A stretch of 64,000 nt of DNA from JAAYAO01 sp051133435 (GCF_051133435.1 NZ_JBPGNY010000003.1:1-64000); one strand, 5' to 3'; positions 49,405 to 58,892 are shown, numbered from the stretch's first letter. The notes: a model not told the origin generated them from the sequence alone. A program made the numbers and translations.

Positions 49405-51042
49405 TCATGTGGCCGGGAGGTCTTCGCTGGAAGGTTTCTCGGTGGTCAGTTGTCGGGCCCAGCGCAGGTCGGACTTGCCTGCCGGGGAGCGTTTGATCTC
49501 GTCGACGAACCACACGCTGCGGGGCACCTTGTACCCGGCGATGTGTTGGCGGGCGACGCGGTTGAGGTCGGCCAGGCCGACCTGCGAGCCGGGCGTGCGC
49601 ACCACGATGGCGGCCACCCGGTGGCCCCAGTGGTCATCGGGGACGCCGAGCACCAGGGCGTCCTGTACGTCGGGGTGGGCGCGCACCGCGGCCTCGACCT
49701 CGTCGGGGAAGATCTTCTCCCCACCGCTGTTGATCGAGGTACTGCCCCGACCCAGCACGGTCACCGAGCCGTCGGCCTCGACCCGGGCCAGGTCGCCGGG
49801 TATCGCGTAGCGCACCCCGTCGTATTCGCGGAAGGTCTCGCGGGTCTTCTTCTCGTCGTTGTAGTAACCGAGCGCGATGTGGCCCTTGCGGGCCAACATG
49901 CCGACCTCACCCGAGCCGGGTTCGACCGGTCGGCCGTTCTCGTCCAGCACCGCGGTGGACGTGTCGAGCCGGATCGACATCTGGGTGGTGGTGTGGCCGG
50001 CGCGGATCACGTTCATCCCGTTGAAACCGGCCTCGCTGGCGCCCATCGAATCGGAGATGAAACAGTGCGGCAGCTTCTCGACGAACTGCTGCTGCATCGT
50101 GGCTGAGAACAACACCGCGGTGGACGAGACCACGCGCAGCGACGACAGGTCGTACTCGCCGCCGTCCGGTTTGCCCTCGGCCAACGCCTCGAGCAGCGGA
50201 CGGGCCATCGCGTCCCCGGTGATCATCATCACGTTCACCCGATGCTGTTCCACCCGCTGCCAGACCGCGTGGGCATCGAAGTCGGCCAGCAACACCGCCG
50301 CCCCGCAGTTGAACAGTGACGACAGGGTGGCCCACTGGGCGGCACCGTGAATCAGCGGCGGAACCGGGAAGCGCACCACCTGATCACCGGCCGCGCCGGC
50401 ACGGGACTGCTGGAACTCATCGGCCAGGTACTCCCCGCTGAGCAGGTCGATGCCCCCGCCGAACACCCGCCAGGCGTCCTCCTGGCGCCACATCACACCC
50501 TTGGGGTGGCCGGTGGTTCCGCCGGTGTAGAGCAGGAAGATGTCGTCGGGGCTGCGCTCGCCGAAGTCGCGCTCGGGCGACTGATCGACCAGGGCGTCCT
50601 CGTAGGCCTCGGCCCACTCCGGTTGATCGGTGCCGTCGGCCGGGTCGGTTTCGACCACCAGCACCGAGGTCAGTTTCGGGCACCGGTCGAAGGCCTCGGC
50701 CACCACCGGCAGGTAGCGCCGCTCGCACACCATGGTCACCATGTCGGAGTTGTTGACCAGGTACTCCACCTCGCCGGCGACGTAACGGAAGTTGATGTTG
50801 ACCATCATCGCCCGCAGTTTGTAGGCCGCCACCATCGCCTCAATGGCCTCGACGGTATTGCGCGACAGCACGCCGACTTTGTCGCCGGGCCCGACGCCAC
50901 GGGCGGCCAGGGCATGGGCGAGTCGGTTCGCCCGCTGCTCCAATTCGGCGAATGTTCTGTTCCCGCGGTCACTGAGTAGGGCTGGCCGTTGCGGAACAGC
51001 GTCGACTGCGTGTTCGATCAAGTCAGCGAGATTGCAGGTCAC
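49405..51042 (-). CDS. acyl-CoA ligase (FadD19/FadD17-like)
   Basis: A 545-residue AMP-forming ligase. ATP loop LLYTGGTTGHPKGVMWRQED, 'MGASE' motif, GYYNDEKKTRETF, YAIPGDLARVEADGSVTVLG (A8), SINSGGEKIFPDEVEA and the C-terminal catalytic Lys in RSPAGKSDLRW are present. The MWRQED wording is typical of the steroid-side-chain ligases of actinobacteria. GTG 51042 follows a CATACT box by 7 bases. First gene of the leftward operon; it would commit the acid to beta-oxidation. Confidence 0.92.
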   Translation of the reverse strand: MTCNLADLIEHAVDAVPQRPALLSDRGNRTFAELEQRANRLAHALAARGVGPGDKVGVLSRNTVEAIEAMVAAYKLRAMMVNINFRYVAGEVEYLVNNSDMVTMVCERRYLPVVAEAFDRCPKLTSVLVVETDPADGTDQPEWAEAYEDALVDQSPERDFGERSPDDIFLLYTGGTTGHPKGVMWRQEDAWRVFGGGIDLLSGEYLADEFQQSRAGAAGDQVVRFPVPPLIHGAAQWATLSSLFNCGAAVLLADFDAHAVWQRVEQHRVNVMMITGDAMARPLLEALAEGKPDGGEYDLSSLRVVSSTAVLFSATMQQQFVEKLPHCFISDSMGASEAGFNGMNVIRAGHTTTQMSIRLDTSTAVLDENGRPVEPGSGEVGMLARKGHIALGYYNDEKKTRETFREYDGVRYAIPGDLARVEADGSVTVLGRGSTSINSGGEKIFPDEVEAAVRAHPDVQDALVLGVPDDHWGHRVAAIVVRTPGSQVGLADLNRVARQHIAGYKVPRSVWFVDEIKRSPAGKSDLRWARQLTTEKPSSEDLPAT

Positions 51043-51122
51043 GGATCCGAGTATGTGGTGTTAGCGTGCCGTCAGCAAGGCTTTTCCCAACGTGTGACAC
51101 TCACCCGAGAGGACGGACACAG
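51043..51122. promoter_or_regulatory. divergent promoter of the two lipid-catabolic operons
   Basis: The 80-base gap serves both directions. Leftward, CATACT (51050-51055) lies 7 bases before the ligase GTG. Rightward, GAGAGG lies about 12 bases before the ATG. No clear KstR-like palindrome was found, so the regulator is unknown. Confidence 0.6.
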
Positions 51123-51950
51123 ATGACCCCCGGCGCATCCCCCAACCCGGCCGAGACCCCCGACTGCCTGATCGAACAGCACGGCCATGTGCTGCAGATC
51201 ACACTGAACCGCCCGGAGGCCCGCAATGCGCTGACCGGCGAGATGATGCAGTTGCTGGGTGAGGCCTGGGACCGGATGGACAACGACCCGGAGATCCGGG
51301 TCGCGGTATTGACCGGTGCCGAGGGCACCTTCTGCGCCGGCGCCGACCTCAAGGCGATGAGCGCCACCCCGGCCGGCGACCGGATTCACGGCGAGGACGG
51401 CGGCGGGGGGATGGACCTGACCCGGATGCCCGGCCTGCTGAAGGGCCGTCGCCCGAGCAAGCCGATCATCGCCGCGGTCGAGGGGTACGCGATCGCCGGG
51501 GGCACCGAGATTCTGCTCGGCACCGACATCCGGGTGGCCGGTGCCGGGGCCCGCTTCGGCCTTTCGGAACCGAAGTGGGGGCTCTTCCCGATGGGTGGGT
51601 CGAGCGTCCGGCTGCCCCGCCAGATTCCCTACACCGCGGCCGCCGACATCCTGCTCACCGGCCGGCACATCGACGCCGAACAGGCCCTGGCCTGGGGGCT
51701 GATCGGTGAGGTGGTGCCCGACGGTCAGGCCCTCACCCGGGCGATGGAGTTGGCCGAGATGGTCTGCGCCAACTCCCCGATCGCGGTACAGGCGATCCTG
51801 AAGTCGATGCGCGACACCGAAGGGCTGCACGAACTCGAGGCCTTCGAGGTGGAGACCAAGATCGGCGTCGAGGTCTTCCGCAGCGATGACTCCCGGGAGG
51901 GCCCACGGGCCTTCGCCGAGAAGCGCAAGCCAAACTTCACCGGCCGATGA
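51123..51950 (+). CDS. enoyl-CoA hydratase
   Basis: A 275-residue crotonase. FCAGADLKAMS and AVEGYAIAGGTEILLGTDI form the oxyanion hole; GLSEPKWGLFPMGGSSVRLP carries one catalytic Glu. The C-terminus FAEKRKPNFTGR is typical. First gene of the rightward operon; the stop overlaps the racemase start (ATGA). It would hydrate the enoyl-CoA made by the dehydrogenase pair encoded in the divergent operon. Confidence 0.9.
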   Translation: MTPGASPNPAETPDCLIEQHGHVLQITLNRPEARNALTGEMMQLLGEAWDRMDNDPEIRVAVLTGAEGTFCAGADLKAMSATPAGDRIHGEDGGGGMDLTRMPGLLKGRRPSKPIIAAVEGYAIAGGTEILLGTDIRVAGAGARFGLSEPKWGLFPMGGSSVRLPRQIPYTAAADILLTGRHIDAEQALAWGLIGEVVPDGQALTRAMELAEMVCANSPIAVQAILKSMRDTEGLHELEAFEVETKIGVEVFRSDDSREGPRAFAEKRKPNFTGR

Positions 51951-53014
51951 GCGGGCCCCTGCACGGGCTGCGGGTTCTGGAGTTCGAGGCGATCGGCCCG
52001 GTACCCCATGCCGTTTCCCTGCTCACCTCCCTGGGCGCCGAGGCGGTGCGGGTGCGCCGACCGCACACCCATTCGCACCGCGACCCGAGCCCGTTCGCCG
52101 GTATCACCACCTCCGCCGACCTCACCGACCCCGCGGCGGTGGCCGAGATCGAACACCTCATCGAGCACTGTGATGTGTTGATCGAGGGATACCGTCCCGG
52201 TGTCCTGGAACGCCGCGGCTTGGGCCCGGACGTGGCGCTGGCCCGCAATCCGGGGCTGATCTATGCCCGGATGACCGGCTGGGGACAGACCGGCCCCCGC
52301 GCGTCCGAGGCCGGCCACGACCTCAACTACATCGGCCTGACCGGCGCCCTGGACCTGATCGGTACACCGGAGGAACCCCTCCCCCCGCTCAACCTGGTCG
52401 GCGACTACGGCGGTGGCTCGATGCTGGTGGTGATCGGCATTCTCGCCGCCCTGCATGAGCGGGCGAGGTCCGGACGGGGTCAGGTGGTCGACGCGGCCAT
52501 CGTCGACGGCACCGCCACGATGCTGGCCCCCTTCGCCGCCGGAATGGCCGCCGGGGTCTGGAAACCTCAGCGGGCCGCCAATGTGATCGACGGCGGCGCC
52601 CCCTACTACCGCACCTATCGCTGCGCCGACGGACGGTTCGTCGCGGTCGGGGCGATCGAGGAGCCCTTCTACCGGACCCTGACCGAGACCCTGGGCCTCG
52701 ACGACCTGCCCGACCGACACGACCGGACGACCTGGCCGGTGCTGCGCGAACGTTTCGCCGAGGTCTTCGCCACCGCCGACCGGGACACCTGGGCCGCCCG
52801 GTTCGCCGGCACCGACGCCTGCGTCACCCCGGTACTGACCCTCGACGAGGCCAACGACGACGCCCACCTGCAGTCCCGCGGTGTCCTCGACGCCGAGGGT
52901 CGCCGCAGCGGCGCCCCCCGCTTTTCCCGATCGGCCACCGGGCCCCTGGGTGGGTCCGGAACCACCACCGACATGCCACCGGCCGACATCATCGACATGT
53001 GGAGGAACCGATGA
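51947..53014 (+). CDS. alpha-methylacyl-CoA racemase (class III CoA-transferase fold)
   Basis: A 355-residue protein, shorter than full CoA-transferases. AGHDLNYIGLTGAL (His124) and NLVGDYGGGSMLVVIGILAA (Asp153) are the AMACR catalytic pair, in the same wording as mycobacterial MCR. AMACR epimerises the 2-methyl centre of branched acyl-CoA, which dehydrogenases require as S. This is the strongest hint that the pathway substrate has a methyl-branched side chain, as sterol or isoprenoid acids do. ATGA overlaps at both ends. Confidence 0.9.
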   Translation: MSGPLHGLRVLEFEAIGPVPHAVSLLTSLGAEAVRVRRPHTHSHRDPSPFAGITTSADLTDPAAVAEIEHLIEHCDVLIEGYRPGVLERRGLGPDVALARNPGLIYARMTGWGQTGPRASEAGHDLNYIGLTGALDLIGTPEEPLPPLNLVGDYGGGSMLVVIGILAALHERARSGRGQVVDAAIVDGTATMLAPFAAGMAAGVWKPQRAANVIDGGAPYYRTYRCADGRFVAVGAIEEPFYRTLTETLGLDDLPDRHDRTTWPVLRERFAEVFATADRDTWAARFAGTDACVTPVLTLDEANDDAHLQSRGVLDAEGRRSGAPRFSRSATGPLGGSGTTTDMPPADIIDMWRNR

Positions 53015-53955
53015 CCCAACCTCTGACCGCCCCGCTGGATCTGTTCTTCGACTACCAGCGCTCCACCGGCCCGGCGATCGGCGCCTTCGTCACCGCCGTC
53101 CGCGACGGTCGCCTGCTCGGTGGACGCACCGCCGACCGACGCGTGGTCGTGCCACCACCCGAGTACGACCCGGCCACCGGTGACCCGATCACCGACTTCG
53201 TCGACGTCGGCCCGGCCGGCACCGTGCTGTCGTACTCCTGGCAGGCCGAACCGCAGCCCGAGCACCCGCTCGAGACCCCCTTCGCCTGGGTCCTGGTGCA
53301 GTTGGACGGGGCCGACACTCCCCTGCTGCACGTGCTGCAGGCCGAGGCGAGCGAACTCGAGGTCGGGATGCGGGTGCAGGCCCGCTGGGCCGACGAGCGT
53401 GCCGGACGGATCACCGACCTGGTCTTCGTCCCCGAGGGAGCCGCGGCCGACCCGGCACCGGCCGAGGCGGACGAACCGGTGTCGATGATCAACACCCCGA
53501 TCGCGCTGTCGATCCAACACAGTGCCTCGCACCAGGAATCGGAGTACCTGCGCGGCCTGGCCCGCGGTGAACTGATCGGTGCCCGGGTCGGGCCCGGCAG
53601 CCCGGTCTACATCCCACCCCGGGGAGCCTCCCCCACCGACGGGGTGCCGACCGAGGACTTCGTCCACGTCTCCGACACCGGCACGGTGACCACCTTCTGC
53701 ATCGTGAACGTGCCCTTCCTGGGCCAGCAGATCACCCCGCCCTATGTCAGCGCCTACATCCTGCTCGACGGCGCCGATATCGCGATCCAACACCTGATCC
53801 TGGAATGCCCGGCCGACGAGGTGCGGATGGGAATGCGGGTGCAGGCCAAGTGGCGGCCCGAGTCGGAGTGGGGACACACCCTGCGCAATATCGAGTACTT
53901 CCGTCCCACCGGCGAACCCGACGCCGATTACGAGACCTACCGGCACCACCTGTGA
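53011..53955 (+). CDS. tandem DUF35 (OB-fold) protein without zinc-ribbon cysteines
   Basis: A 314-residue protein made of two DUF35-like halves. The first half runs about 5-145: 'GAFVTAVRDGRLLGGRTADR', VVVPPPEYDP, VDVGPAGTVLSYSW. The second runs about 165-310: LARGELIGARVGPGSPVYIP, VHVSDTGTVTTFCIVN. Family members carry a CxxC zinc ribbon before the VPP motif; here neither half has it. DUF35 proteins bridge thiolase-like enzymes to their CoA substrates. It lies directly upstream of two thiolase-like genes, as does Rv3521. ATG 53011 has GGAGG at 5 bases. Confidence 0.85.
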   Translation: MTQPLTAPLDLFFDYQRSTGPAIGAFVTAVRDGRLLGGRTADRRVVVPPPEYDPATGDPITDFVDVGPAGTVLSYSWQAEPQPEHPLETPFAWVLVQLDGADTPLLHVLQAEASELEVGMRVQARWADERAGRITDLVFVPEGAAADPAPAEADEPVSMINTPIALSIQHSASHQESEYLRGLARGELIGARVGPGSPVYIPPRGASPTDGVPTEDFVHVSDTGTVTTFCIVNVPFLGQQITPPYVSAYILLDGADIAIQHLILECPADEVRMGMRVQAKWRPESEWGHTLRNIEYFRPTGEPDADYETYRHHL

Positions 53956-53966
53956 GGAGGAGGACC

Positions 53967-55022
53967 ATGACCGACATCGCTGTGGTGGGTTTCGCCCACG
54001 CTCCGCACACCCCGGCCACCGACGGCACCACCAACGGGGTCGAGATGCTGGTGCCCTGTTTCCGCGAGCTCTACGCGACCCTGGGCATCACCAAATCCGA
54101 CATCGGCTTCTGGTGCTCCGGGTCGTCGGACTACCTGGCCGGACGGGCCTTCTCGTTCATCTCCGCGATCGACGCGATCGGTGCGGTACCGCCGATCAAC
54201 GAATCCCACGTCGAGATGGACGCGGCCTGGGCCCTGTACGAGGCCTGGGTGAAGCTGGTCACCGGTGAGGTCGACACCGCCCTGGTGTACGGCTTCGGCA
54301 AGGCCTCGGCCGGCCGGCTCGACCGGGTGCTCGGCCTGCAGACCGACCCCTATCTGGTCGCCCCGCTGGGGGTGGGCGCGTCCAACCTGGCCGCCCTGCA
54401 GGCCCGGCTGGGTCTGGTCGAGGGCCGCTGGACCGAACGGGATCTGGCCGAGGTCGCCGCCCGGGCCCGCCGCGCCGCGGGACCGAACGCCCAGATCCGC
54501 GAGGACGTGGATGCCGACGAACTGCTCTCGCGTCCGGTGATCAGCGACCCGCTGCGCGAACACGACTGCGCCCCGATCACCGACGGCGCCTCGGCGATCG
54601 TGCTCGCCGCCGGCGACCGGGCCCGGGAACTGAGCGAGCGCCCCGCCTGGATCACCGGGATCGAGCACCGCATCGATTCGGCCCACCTGACCGGACGCGA
54701 CTGGTTGGCGATGCCCTCACTGAGCAGCGCGGCCGAGAAGGCCCTGGCCGGTGACCGGCAACTCGACGCGGCCTACCTGCATGCCCCGTACACCCATCAG
54801 GATCTGCTCGCCCGGGAGGCGATCGGGTTGGCCGATGAGGTGACGGTCAACCCCGACGGTGGCCCGCTGACCGGTAACCCGATGTTCAGCGGCGGTCTGG
54901 AACGGATCGGCCAGGCCGCCCGGCGGATCTGGGACGGCGCCGACCGGGTGCTCGCCCACGCGGCCCAGGGGCCGTTGATGCAACAGAATCTGGTGGCCGT
55001 GCTGGAAGGGAGTCAGCGATGA
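53967..55022 (+). CDS. thiolase-like (SCP-x/Ltp) protein lacking the catalytic cysteine, Ltp4-type
   Basis: A 351-residue thiolase-fold protein, shorter than thiolases. Where thiolases have the Cys of xxCxSG, this reads ESHVEMDAAWALYEAW, with no Cys. DCAPITDGASAIVLAAG and NPDGGPLTGNPMFSGGLERI keep the Ltp-type blocks. It is therefore more likely an aldolase or structural partner than a condensing/thiolytic enzyme. GGAGGAGG precedes ATG 53967. Overlaps the next gene. Confidence 0.82.
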   Translation: MTDIAVVGFAHAPHTPATDGTTNGVEMLVPCFRELYATLGITKSDIGFWCSGSSDYLAGRAFSFISAIDAIGAVPPINESHVEMDAAWALYEAWVKLVTGEVDTALVYGFGKASAGRLDRVLGLQTDPYLVAPLGVGASNLAALQARLGLVEGRWTERDLAEVAARARRAAGPNAQIREDVDADELLSRPVISDPLREHDCAPITDGASAIVLAAGDRARELSERPAWITGIEHRIDSAHLTGRDWLAMPSLSSAAEKALAGDRQLDAAYLHAPYTHQDLLAREAIGLADEVTVNPDGGPLTGNPMFSGGLERIGQAARRIWDGADRVLAHAAQGPLMQQNLVAVLEGSQR

Positions 55023-56191
55023 GCAAGCAGCCAGCCGCAGTCCTCGGGGTCGGTCAGACCCACTACACCTCCAAGCGACTCGACGTGTCGATGTCGGGCC
55101 TGGTGCGCGAAGCGATCGACCGGGCGATGGTCGACGCCGCGGTGAGCTGGGACGACATCGACGCGGTGGTGATCGGCAAGGCCCCCGACCTCTTCGAGGG
55201 TGCGATGATGCCCGAACTGGCGATGGCCGATGCGATCGGCGCGGTCGGCAAACCACTGTTGCGGGTACACACCGCCGGCTCGGTGGGCGGCTCGACCGCG
55301 AACGTCGCCGCCTCGCTGGTGCAGGCCGGGGTGCACGGCCGGGTGCTGGCGGTGGCCTGGGAGAAGCAGTCCGAATCGAATGCGATGTGGGCCCTGTCGA
55401 TTCCGGTGCCGTTCTCGATGCCGGTGGGGGCCGGCGCGGGCGGCTACTTCGCGCCCCACGTGCGCTCCTACATCCGCAAGTCCGGTGCCCCCGAACACAT
55501 CGGTGCGGTCGTGGCCACCAAGGACCGCCGCAATGGGGCGATCAACCCTTACGCGCACCTGAAGCAGCCCGACATCACCGTCGAGGAGGTACAGGCCTCG
55601 CAGATGTTGTGGGATCCGATTCGGTTCGCCGAAACCTGCCCCTCCTCCGACGGTGCCTGCGCCATCGTGATCGGCAATGCGGACGCCGCCGAACAGGTGC
55701 GGGCCGACGGAAAGCAGGTCGCCTGGATTCACGCCACCGCGATGCGCACCGAACCGACCACCTTCTCGGGCCGCGACAACATCAGCCCCCAAGCCGGGCG
55801 CGATGCCGCCGCTGCGCTGTGGAAGGGGGCCGGAATCACCGACCCCTTCAACGAGATCGACTGTGCCGAGATCTACGTGCCCTTCTCGTGGTTCGAGCCG
55901 ATGTGGCTGGAGAACCTCGGGTTCGCCGAGCAGTACACCGGGTGGCGGCTGGTCGAGGACGGGGTCACCGCCCCGGACGGGGCCCTGCCGGTGAACATGT
56001 CGGGCGGGGTGCTGTCGTCCAACCCGATCGGAGCCTCGGGCATGATCCGGTTCGCCGAATCCGCCCTGCAGGTGATGGGCCGGGCCGGTGATCATCAGGT
56101 CGACGGGGCCCGCCGGGCCCTCGGTCATGCCTACGGTGGCGGCTCGCAGTACTTCTCGATGTGGGTGGTGGGCGCCGACCGTCCGTCCTGA
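55019..56191 (+). CDS. thiolase-like (SCP-x/Ltp) protein lacking the catalytic cysteine, Ltp3-type
   Basis: A 390-residue thiolase-fold protein. LRVHTAGSVGGSTANVAASL replaces the cysteine loop, with Gly or Ser at the nucleophile position; CPSSDGACAIVIGNAD and VNMSGGVLSSNPIGASGMIR are conserved. With the preceding Ltp-like protein and the DUF35 protein it probably forms one complex, as proposed for Ltp2-ChsH2 retro-aldolases in steroid side-chain cleavage. ATGA overlap indicates coupled translation. Last gene of the rightward operon. Confidence 0.85.
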   Translation: MSKQPAAVLGVGQTHYTSKRLDVSMSGLVREAIDRAMVDAAVSWDDIDAVVIGKAPDLFEGAMMPELAMADAIGAVGKPLLRVHTAGSVGGSTANVAASLVQAGVHGRVLAVAWEKQSESNAMWALSIPVPFSMPVGAGAGGYFAPHVRSYIRKSGAPEHIGAVVATKDRRNGAINPYAHLKQPDITVEEVQASQMLWDPIRFAETCPSSDGACAIVIGNADAAEQVRADGKQVAWIHATAMRTEPTTFSGRDNISPQAGRDAAAALWKGAGITDPFNEIDCAEIYVPFSWFEPMWLENLGFAEQYTGWRLVEDGVTAPDGALPVNMSGGVLSSNPIGASGMIRFAESALQVMGRAGDHQVDGARRALGHAYGGGSQYFSMWVVGADRPS

Positions 56192-56262
56192 TCGGGTCTG
56201 CCCGGCTTCGCCCCGCGGGGTAATAGCCTGATGCCAGCCGGGACGAAGGTGGGACGAAGGGC

Positions 56263-57492
56263 ATGAGGAAGTGGCTGGCCGCGACGGCCGGGTTGTTGGT
56301 GTTGCTGAGCGGATGCACCGGCTCGTCCCCTGCGGACGAGGACGCCTGCGAGGAGTACCTCCGGGAGACCCTGGTGGCGCCCTTCAACACCGAGGGTGAG
56401 TGCCGGCTGGTGCCGCGGGTGGACGCGGCCATCGGCCACGTGGGGATCGGATTCGATCGCCTCGGCGAGGCCGGCGAGACCGGATACCTGGTCGACCTGA
56501 CCACCGGCTCGTCCACCCCGATCGAGATGCCCGAGGACGCCGTCTTTGCGAAGGCTCACTCCACCCGGATCGACGACCAGCCGGTACTCCTGGTCACCGG
56601 CTACCGCAAGGCACCCGGTGCGGACTACCGTCCCTTCGCCCTGGGCTTCGACCCGAGTGGCGAACCGGTGCTCCGTGCCGAAGCCGACTGGACGACCCCG
56701 ACCGTCGTGCCCGAGATGCGAGTGACCAGCACCAACGTGTGGGACCAGAAGGGGGTGCTCGACATCGCAGCCAAGAAGTGGACCCGCACCGACAGGTCAC
56801 TCGACCACACCACTGTCGAGCCCTACCGGAGACTGCAGACCACCCCGGTGGCGATGTTCGGCGGCAACCTCGTCCTGACCGTCTCGGGTGATGCGCTGGT
56901 CACCGGCGAGTCGCGGACGGTGCAGGTGGTCGGCCTATTTGCGGTGACCCCCGCCAATGCGGTGGTGTGGCAGACCCTGGACCGAACCGGCCCGGGCTCA
57001 GGGGACCGCACCGCGGTGGCCGGCTACCTCGGAGCGTACGTGTTGCAATTGACCGGACCGGACACCGGCCCGTGGCAGATCGCGTGGTACGACGGTGAGA
57101 CCGGTCGGCCGACCGACCCGAAGCCGGCCGATCTCGCCGGTCTGCGGGGCGGCACCGCAGGGCTCGTCACCCCCGGGCAACTCATCGCCACCGACGACGG
57201 TCGATATCTGGCACTGGCCACGCCGGACACCCCGACCAACCTCACGGCCGTGATCGATGTGGAGGCCGGCACCGTCACCCCGATCACCACGCCGAGCACC
57301 ACCAGCGTCTCGGCGATGACCAATACGACGGCCTATCTGAGCCCGCAGCACGGTAAGAAGTCGAGCGTCGATCTGGCCTCGGGGGAACAACAAGATCTCT
57401 CCGACGACACCAAGCTCCCCGATCTGGTCACCGACGAGGCCGCTCTGTTCGCCGTCCACCTGCACGACAAGACGATGGTGGTCACCCGCTGA
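56263..57492 (+). CDS. predicted lipoprotein, paralogue 1
   Basis: A 409-residue exported protein. Lipobox LLSGC (Cys18) ends the signal peptide KWLAATAGLLVLLSGC. The mature part is rich in beta-strand-like segments such as VVWQTLDRTGPG, YLGAYVLQLTGPDTGPWQIAW and LTAVIDVEAGTVTPI, suggesting a beta-propeller, though no family is recognised. TAGCCT lies 34 bases upstream and GAAGG precedes the ATG. A clear paralogue follows. Confidence 0.8.
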   Translation: MRKWLAATAGLLVLLSGCTGSSPADEDACEEYLRETLVAPFNTEGECRLVPRVDAAIGHVGIGFDRLGEAGETGYLVDLTTGSSTPIEMPEDAVFAKAHSTRIDDQPVLLVTGYRKAPGADYRPFALGFDPSGEPVLRAEADWTTPTVVPEMRVTSTNVWDQKGVLDIAAKKWTRTDRSLDHTTVEPYRRLQTTPVAMFGGNLVLTVSGDALVTGESRTVQVVGLFAVTPANAVVWQTLDRTGPGSGDRTAVAGYLGAYVLQLTGPDTGPWQIAWYDGETGRPTDPKPADLAGLRGGTAGLVTPGQLIATDDGRYLALATPDTPTNLTAVIDVEAGTVTPITTPSTTSVSAMTNTTAYLSPQHGKKSSVDLASGEQQDLSDDTKLPDLVTDEAALFAVHLHDKTMVVTR

Positions 57493-57566
57493 GCTGCCGT
57501 CGGTTGTGGTCGTTCACCGTGGCGTCCCTTTCGATGGCTAGCCTGTGCCCGGCACGGAGGTGGGGG

Positions 57567-58886
57567 ATGCGGAAGAGAATGCGGCTGGCTGCGGCGGCCG
57601 GGATGTTGGTGTTGCTGAGCGGGTGTGTCGGTACCCCGTTCGCGCCGGGCAAGGCCCCGGCCGAACCGGGGGAAGCCGAGACCGAAACCGGGGGCAGTTC
57701 CCTGCCCGCGTGCGCCGACGACGTCCGCGAACGACTCGCACCTCCCTTCGATACCGACGGTGAGTGTTGGCAGGTGCCTCGGGTGACCGCGGCCGCGGGC
57801 AACGTCGGGATCGGATTCGACAGTGACGGCAGTACCGAGAACGCCCACATCGTCGACCTCGGTACCGGCTCGATCCGCGAGATCGACCTGCCCGGGAGCG
57901 CCACCGGGCTGCAGGTTCAGGTGACCCCGGTCGGTGGCACACCGATGTTCCTGATCACCGGCTACGAGCACACCCGTGGCGATGCTCTCAACGCCGCCGG
58001 CTACCGCCCGTTCGCTCTGGGATTCGACCTGCGGGGCAGCACCAACCCCGCCTACCGGGCCGAAGCCGACTGGGTCGGCGAGGAAGACTCCGAGCGGATG
58101 GTGACCAGCACGAATGTGTGGGCCGATTCGGCCGTGTTGGATATCGCCGCAGGGAAGTGGGCCGAGGTCGACCCGGACAATCTGGCTCCTCGGGAGATCG
58201 GGCCTTACCGGCACCTCTCGACGATTCCCGATCGGGTGGCCTTCTTCGGGGGCAACCTGGTGCACGTGGCCTCCGAGCGGGTGCATCTGGGCGGCGGCAA
58301 GTTCGCCTTGGTGAACGGTGCCTATGCGGTGGGTCAGGACGGTTCACTGGCCTGGACCAACCTCACCGAAACACCCGTCGATCCGAGTGTCCGACCCCCG
58401 AAGATCGTTGCCGGTTACCTGGGGCGTCACGTACTGCTGATGACTGCTGCCGAGGAGGGAAAGTGGCAGGTTGCCTGGTACGACGGCATCACCGGTGAGC
58501 ACGCCACGCCGAAGCCCGCAGACCTCGCCGGGCTGGGCGGGGGGACGCCCGAGTTCATCGGACAGGGCCCGCTGATGGCCACCGCGGACGGCCGCCACGT
58601 GGTGTTGGCCACCGTGGGATTCGCCACCGACTTCGTGGCCGTGGTCGACGTCGAAGCCGGTACGGCCACCCAGATCGCGTCACCGAACGACCTCACCTTC
58701 ACCACGGTGGCCGGCAACACGGTCTATCTGCAGACCCAGCACGGCAAGGACTCGGCGACCCATGACCTCGCCGCCGGCGAGACGAAGCCGCTGCCGACCG
58801 AAACCCTGGTGCCGTTCCTGGTCACCGACAAGGTCGTCCTGTTCAACGACGACCGCGACGACCACACGCTCGTGGTCACCCGCTGA
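57567..58886 (+). CDS. predicted lipoprotein, paralogue 2
   Basis: A 439-residue exported protein, with signal peptide AAAAGMLVLLSGC and lipobox LLSGC. It shares with paralogue 1 the blocks DGECW-type GEC, VGIGFD, STNVW, DIAAGKW, and an ending HTLVVTR. Function unknown; repeated strand-turn wording again suggests a beta-propeller. The TAGCCT box is 21 bases before the ATG with GGAGGTGGGG between, so it has a short leader. Only 6 bases separate its stop from that of the first OYE gene. The pair probably arose by tandem duplication. Confidence 0.8.
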   Translation: MRKRMRLAAAAGMLVLLSGCVGTPFAPGKAPAEPGEAETETGGSSLPACADDVRERLAPPFDTDGECWQVPRVTAAAGNVGIGFDSDGSTENAHIVDLGTGSIREIDLPGSATGLQVQVTPVGGTPMFLITGYEHTRGDALNAAGYRPFALGFDLRGSTNPAYRAEADWVGEEDSERMVTSTNVWADSAVLDIAAGKWAEVDPDNLAPREIGPYRHLSTIPDRVAFFGGNLVHVASERVHLGGGKFALVNGAYAVGQDGSLAWTNLTETPVDPSVRPPKIVAGYLGRHVLLMTAAEEGKWQVAWYDGITGEHATPKPADLAGLGGGTPEFIGQGPLMATADGRHVVLATVGFATDFVAVVDVEAGTATQIASPNDLTFTTVAGNTVYLQTQHGKDSATHDLAAGETKPLPTETLVPFLVTDKVVLFNDDRDDHTLVVTR

Positions 58887-58892
58887 GGTCGC

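Noticed and set aside
51043..51122. KstR operator between the two lipid operons
   Set aside because: The expected TnnAACnnGTTnnA palindrome is not present in the 80-base gap; any regulator is unknown.
57504..57566. Longer N-terminus for the second lipoprotein
   Set aside because: The extra residues would precede the signal peptide and include the TAGCCT promoter-like box; the ATG at 57567 has a GGAGG-type site and gives a normal lipoprotein signal.
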